From Pseudomonadota bacterium (GTDB taxonomy: Bacteria; Pseudomonadota; Gammaproteobacteria; Acidiferrobacterales; Acidiferrobacteraceae): a stretch of 64,000 nucleotides of DNA. The translations under genes and the position numbers were made by a program. How positions within the stretch are numbered: position 1 is the stretch's first letter; each line of letters starts with the position of its first letter. Positions 60,086-64,000 of this stretch are shown in pieces. A model generated the notes under the pieces. The model was not told the origin of the DNA and did no database searches. It saw only the letters and a list, made by a program, of their open reading frames with translations. The DNA lies in assembly GCA_021794595.1 (NCBI GenBank), contig JAJYQN010000128.1, positions 1 through 64,000 on the forward strand. Direction: 5' to 3'.

Positions 60086-60999
60086 GGCACGGCCACGGTC
60101 TCGAGCAAACGGCGGACCTCACGGTCCGGATCGCCCACGTTCAATCTGTGGGCCAGCACCGCCGGGGCCACCGCTTGGGTGTCTTCCGGCAGGGCGTAAT
60201 CGCGGCCATCGAGCAAGGCGAAGGCGCGGGTTGCCGCTAAAAGACCGAGGCCCGCGCGGGGCGAAAAACCGCCGCCCCATTCCGGGGCGGCGCGGCTCGC
60301 GGCCAGCAGGTCCTGGATGTAGTCGAGCAGCGGGCCCGCGACCCGTACCCGCCCCACTTGTTCGCGGATGGCCAGGACATCGGCTGGAGCCAAGAGCGGT
60401 GGCTGCGAGCGCGCCAAGGTCTGGCGGTCGCCGCCGACTAGGATCTCGCGCTCCGCTGCCCGGTCCGGGAAGCCCAGGGTCAATCGCATCAAGAACCGGT
60501 CAAGCTGGGACTCCGGCAGGGCAAAGGTCCCGATTTGATGATGGGGGTTTTGGGTGGCGACCACGCAAAACGGTCGCGGGAGGTGATAGAGCACGCCGTC
60601 TACGGTCACCTGTCCCTCGGCCAGGGCCTCAAGCAGGGCGCTTTGTGTCTTGGGGGTCGCCCGATTGATCTCGTCTGCGAGCAGCAATTGGGTAAACACC
60701 GGGCCTTTGTGGAAGGTAAAGACCCGCGTCTCTGGATCGAAGATCGACACCCCGAGCACGTCCGCGGGCAAGAGGTCGGCGGTAAATTGCAGACGTTTGA
60801 AGTCGAGCCCAAGAACCGCGTGTAGCCCATAGGCCAGCGTGGTCTTTCCGACCCCCGGGACGTCTTCCAGCAAGAGGTGTCCGCCCGCGAAGAGACAACA
60901 AAGTGCCAAGCGGATTTGCGGCCTCTTGCCGACCAGGATATTCTCGAGCGCGGCCTGGGCCGGCGCTATCAGGGCGGCAGGTGAGATAAGGGAGTCCAC
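60082..60999 (-). CDS. MoxR-family AAA+ ATPase
   Basis: The 305-residue protein has Walker A DVPGVGKTTLA (46-56), Walker B LLADEINRATPKTQSALLEA, sensor 1 ATQNPHHQIGT, and Arg-finger region. MoxR proteins act as chaperone-like ATPases for VWA/DUF58 partners. It is the first gene of a three-gene operon with DUF58 and TgpA proteins. Confidence 0.92.
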   Translation of the reverse strand: MDSLISPAALIAPAQAALENILVGKRPQIRLALCCLFAGGHLLLEDVPGVGKTTLAYGLHAVLGLDFKRLQFTADLLPADVLGVSIFDPETRVFTFHKGPVFTQLLLADEINRATPKTQSALLEALAEGQVTVDGVLYHLPRPFCVVATQNPHHQIGTFALPESQLDRFLMRLTLGFPDRAAEREILVGGDRQTLARSQPPLLAPADVLAIREQVGRVRVAGPLLDYIQDLLAASRAAPEWGGGFSPRAGLGLLAATRAFALLDGRDYALPEDTQAVAPAVLAHRLNVGDPDREVRRLLETVAVP

Positions 61000-61129
61000 G
61001 TGGGCAGTATAGCGGGGCTGAGGCCCGCTTGCCTATGAAACACCCCGATCGCTACGGTCCGACCCGAGGTCTCTGGCGCGCATCGCGCCACGGGCCCATG
61101 CTTACGGGCTCCTTTTGCCGGAGAATTCG

Positions 61130-61351
61130 ATGCGCATCACGCCTTGGTTGTTGGCGGGCCTATACCCCTTGCTTCTGGGCCCCGTAGCGCTTGCCGGCAA
61201 CGGCATCCCTCCCGGGCGCCACCAAGCCCGCCCGGAGAAACCCTTTATAAAACACCACCGGCGAATGCCCTCGGAAGGTGACCTGGGCCGGCCTCGCCGC
61301 CACCACGTCTCGCCCGAACACATCCCGCTCCACAACACCCGTCACGTGTAA
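61130..61351 (+). CDS. Small secreted His- and Arg-rich protein, function unknown
   Basis: The 73-residue protein from ATG 61130 has a typical signal peptide (MRITPWLLAGLYPLLLGPVALAG) and a short mature part rich in His, Arg and Pro, with KHHRR, RRHH and several isolated His. A CCGGAG site precedes the ATG. I recognise no family. The His content suggests metal or polyanion binding in the periplasm as an inference. The small size leaves the possibility that it is not a real gene. Confidence 0.5.
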   Translation: MRITPWLLAGLYPLLLGPVALAGNGIPPGRHQARPEKPFIKHHRRMPSEGDLGRPRRHHVSPEHIPLHNTRHV

Positions 61352-61456
61352 GGGCAACCGGCGGACATGAGGCCATACAGCAGGGCTGTCCCCCTGGATA
61401 AAAGGCTATCGCGCCGTTTGTCCCCGCGCAGGGCCAGGCGTTGGAAACCCGCCTTT

Positions 61457-61830
61457 TCAGCGGGCCGCGTCAGCTAATAATTGCTGCCATTCTGTTAAGT
61501 GCTCGTAGAGGTCGCGACTGGGAACAATGAGCACGCCGACGTGGATCGTTCCGGTCGCCAGGGGAATCGCAAGCTCGTTCATGCTCCGATGGGACGACGA
61601 AACGTTACCCATCTCCCACCCAATGGCTACGTGCGTCCTGAAGCGGCGGTCGTCACGAGGTCGAAGTCGCCAAGCTCGGGTGTGATCGGTTCGCGATGAC
61701 GCTCCATACTGGGATAACGTAGCAAATCAGGAGGCGCACGATCTACCAAGATCACAATCGGCCTCAGCGTTCCCATGTTCGCCGTTAACCATGTTCTCAA
61801 CAAACCGCTGCTCGAGGTAGACAACACCAT
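61457..61830 (-). pseudogene. Relict BamHI/OkrAI-like type II restriction endonuclease
   Basis: In the minus frame ending at TGA 61457-61459 the peptide reads VAIGWEMGNVSSSHRSMN and then GVLIVPSRDLYEHLTE. These closely follow BamHI/OkrAI around the catalytic Glu segment (MEFETGN-ISSAHRSMN) and the strand after it. In the other frame (stop at 61627-61629) PELGDFDLV resembles the preceding catalytic Asp segment (GGPIDVY). A frameshift near 61628-61640 joins them, the first Glu of the motif is Gly, and the C-terminal third is lost. The recognition is by memory of the family motifs. An alignment would confirm it. Confidence 0.65.
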
Positions 61831-61847
61831 TGCGGTTCCATTGGTTG

Positions 61848-62021
61848 TCAGGGCCCTTTGTCTTGCGACGCAAGGTCAGGGGAGCCGGCGCCTTCAGGGA
61901 GATCCATGAGCCCGATCGACCGAACATAGCTCCCATGGATTGCTTGCCAATGCGTCCAACCGCACGCCTTCCGTTTCTCCCGGATTCGGGTTCCAAGTGC
62001 CTCGAGCGCAACGGTCTTCAT
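61848..62021 (-). pseudogene. Relict XRE-family (controller-type) regulator
   Basis: From ATG 62021 the frame gives MKTVALEALGTRIREKRKACGW, then a shortened helix-turn-helix ending GSYVRSI, like XRE regulators (RIRELRKARGWSQE...HRSYVG-SIERG) with part of the second helix deleted. The downstream continuation NISLKALAKL-like is visible only in another frame as WISLKAPAPLTL. It lies just upstream of the endonuclease relict on the same strand, the usual place of a C regulator in restriction systems. Confidence 0.55.
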
Positions 62022-62399
62022 GCTCAAACAATGCGGCATTTGCGGATTATGCGTCCACGGACTATGACACCCAAAAGGGGGCGTAGCACCAAGCGCCTGC
62101 GGACGCTGCCTTGCGAGCATCTTCGCCAGCGAGGGACTACGTACGCCATGATAGGCAAAGGCCGTTCATATGGACCGCTTAAGGGTGGCGGCCCTTCGGA
62201 GAAGGTGATCCGGGTCAATCGGCGCTTAGGCTCCAAGCAGAACGAAGCGCTGTACTAGCGCTCCGCCCACGGCCCCGTTTTTGGGCGCCTTTGCCGCGGG
62301 CTTGCGGCGCGGGCTCGTCTCCAAACGGCACGGAGGAGGCGTGGTCTCATTGCTGTTCCCATGCTCATGCTATCATCTGGGCATGACGGAGAGGGGCGA

Positions 62400-64000
62400 G
62401 TGGAGTACGCAGAACGCTACGAGGTGATTGTGATAGGGGGCGGCCACGCCGGCACCGAAGCGGCCCTTGCGGCCGCGCGCATGGGCCGCAAGACCCTGCT
62501 GCTCACCCACAACATCGAAACCCTGGGGCAGATGTCCTGCAACCCGGCTATCGGCGGGATCGGCAAGGGACACCTGGTGCGAGAAATCGATGCCATGGGC
62601 GGGGTCATGGGTCTCGCCGCCGATGCCGCAGCCATTCAGTGTCGGACCTTAAACGCCCGCAAGGGGCCGGCTGTGCGCGCGACGCGGGTCCAGGCTGACA
62701 GGACCCGGTATAAGGCCGCCGTGCGCGGCTATCTCGAGCGCCAGGAGAACCTTCATATCTTTCAGCAGGCGGTCGACGACCTGTTGGTCGCGGGCGATCG
62801 GGTCGTGGGGGTCCGCACCCAGATGGGGCTGACCATCCATGGCGAGGCCGTGGTGCTGACCACCGGGACCTTTTTGGCCGGTTTGATCCATGTCGGGCAG
62901 GCCCACTATGCCGGTGGCCGGGCGGGTGAGGCGCCGGCCGCGACCCTGGCCGCGCGTTTGCGCGCCCTGCCATTTCGGGTCGGGCGGCTCAAGACCGGGA
63001 CCCCGCCGCGAATCGATGGCCGGACCATCGATTTTTCGGCGACCGAGGTTCAGGCTGGCGATGATCCGGCACCGTACTTCTCGTTTAGCATGCCCGTGCG
63101 GGCGCGCCAGGTCCCCTGCCATATCACTCATACCAACGAGAAGACCCATGCCATCGTGCGCGCCGCGCTCGACCGATCGCCGCTCTATACGGGCGCCATA
63201 GAGGGTGTCGGTCCGCGCTACTGCCCGTCTTTAGAGGACAAGGTCGTGCGGTTTGCCGACAAGGGCTCGCACCAAATCTTTCTTGAGCCAGAGGGCCTTG
63301 ATACCCCCGAGGTTTATCCGAACGGGATCTCCACCAGCCTCCCGTTCGACGCCCAATGGGACTTTGTGCGCACTATCCCCGGGCTCGAGCGGGCGGTGCT
63401 CACGCGCCCCGGCTATGCGATCGAGTATGACTACTTCGACCCGCGGGATCTGCGCCCGTCACTTGAAACGCAGGCCCTCCAGGGCCTCTTCTTCGCCGGG
63501 CAAATCAACGGCACGACTGGCTATGAGGAGGCCGCCGCCCAAGGCCTGGTCGCCGGGATCAACGCCGCCCTCAAGGTGCGTGGCGAGAGGCCTTGGTGGC
63601 CGCGTCGAGACGAGGCCTACATCGGGGTCCTGGTCGACGATCTCGTAACTCAGGGCCTAACCGAGCCGTACCGCATGTTCACCTCGCGCGCCGAGCATCG
63701 CCTGCTTTTGCGCGAAGACAACGCGGACCAGCGCTTGGGCCCCGCAGCCCGGCGCTTAGGCCTGATTAGCGAGGAGCGTTATGAGCACATCATGCGCCGC
63801 AACGCCCTCGTGGAGGCCGAGGTGGCCCGCTTGCGGGCCACCCTGGTGCGCCCGGGAGATCGGGCGCGATTGGTCCTCGGCCAGGATCTGACGCGCGAAC
63901 ATCAGGCCTTGGATCTCTTGAAGCGACCGGGCGTGGGCTATGATGCGGTCCTGAGTCTGATCGAAAGCGATGCGCCCGGGCTTTCCGACCCCAAGGCCCG
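62400..64000 (+). CDS. mnmG: tRNA uridine 5-carboxymethylaminomethyl modification enzyme MnmG (3' truncated by window)
   Basis: The frame starts at GTG 62400 after GGAGAGGGG and runs off the window after about 533 codons. FAD motif [12 protein letters not shown] (12-23), [12 protein letters not shown] and [13 protein letters not shown] identify MnmG. It works with MnmE on U34. No in-frame ATG lies near the start. Weak -10-like TATCAT at 62371-62376 was not called because the spacing from a TTGCTG hexamer is only 15. Confidence 0.97.
   Translation, partial: MEYAERYEVIVIGGGHAGTEAALAAARMGRKTLLLTHNIETLGQMSCNPAIGGIGKGHLVREIDAMGGVMGLAADAAAIQCRTLNARKGPAVRATRVQADRTRYKAAVRGYLERQENLHIFQQAVDDLLVAGDRVVGVRTQMGLTIHGEAVVLTTGTFLAGLIHVGQAHYAGGRAGEAPAATLAARLRALPFRVGRLKTGTPPRIDGRTIDFSATEVQAGDDPAPYFSFSMPVRARQVPCHITHTNEKTHAIVRAALDRSPLYTGAIEGVGPRYCPSLEDKVVRFADKGSHQIFLEPEGLDTPEVYPNGISTSLPFDAQWDFVRTIPGLERAVLTRPGYAIEYDYFDPRDLRPSLETQALQGLFFAGQINGTTGYEEAAAQGLVAGINAALKVRGERPWWPRRDEAYIGVLVDDLVTQGLTEPYRMFTSRAEHRLLLREDNADQRLGPAARRLGLISEERYEHIMRRNALVEAEVARLRATLVRPGDRARLVLGQDLTREHQALDLLKRPGVGYDAVLSLIESDAPGLSDPKA

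Noticed and set aside
61830-62258. 142-residue plus-strand frame ahead of mnmG
   Set aside because: It lies antisense to the regulator relict and has no recognised family. It might hide a methyltransferase remnant but nothing supports that.

Overview
The window is a chromosomal segment of a GC-rich gammaproteobacterium, and it contains the replication-origin neighbourhood (rpmH-rnpA-yidD-yidC-mnmE on one strand; dnaA-dnaN-recF-gyrB on the other). The lipopolysaccharide core genes (waaC, waaA, heptosyltransferases), mutY-yggX, thiS-thiG and a CCAEP-tail radical SAM protein would fit an environmental, possibly acidophilic chemolithotrophic lineage of the Acidiferrobacter or Ectothiorhodospiraceae kind. 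That placement is an inference from gene content with low confidence.

Bases 1-15936 form a lipopolysaccharide core locus. It holds the tail of a WaaF-like heptosyltransferase, a small toxin-antitoxin pair, a WaaQ-like enzyme, a GT4 transferase, four further GT9 transferases in two interleaved paralogue pairs, an asparagine synthetase-type amidotransferase on the opposite strand, an O-antigen ligase-like membrane protein, a GT2 transferase, waaC and waaA. By eye, bases 7700-12860 are less GC-rich and have longer intergenic gaps, which suggests acquired or fast-evolving outer-core genes.

Bases 15900-22510 hold housekeeping genes (isochorismatase-like, rhodanese, Pcm-like, thiC with three small followers) and a hipBA module with a perfect operator palindrome. 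Bases 22621-28638 are a four-gene operon: yrfG-like phosphatase plus a complete tripartite RND efflux system. Bases 28721-32502 group a HIT protein, an FGGY kinase, a short FAD glycerol-3-phosphate dehydrogenase-like enzyme and a glycerophosphodiester phosphodiesterase, facing an OprB-like porin whose leader can fold into strong hairpins.

Bases 34050-36230 are a decayed accessory patch beside tRNA-Phe, with an ISL3 transposase relic and a brnTA pair whose antitoxin is frameshifted. Bases 36626-43887 contain the CCAEP radical SAM gene with a dienelactone hydrolase, yggX-mutY-asmA, tRNA-Gly(CCC), thiS-thiG and trmB. Bases 43819-54124 are the origin region, with DnaA boxes in the dnaA-dnaN spacer. 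Bases 54134-60999 carry an SLC13 permease, nhaA and a TgpA-DUF58-MoxR operon. Bases 61130-62260 hold a small His-rich secreted protein and what I read as a relict BamHI-like restriction endonuclease with its XRE regulator. The window ends inside mnmG.
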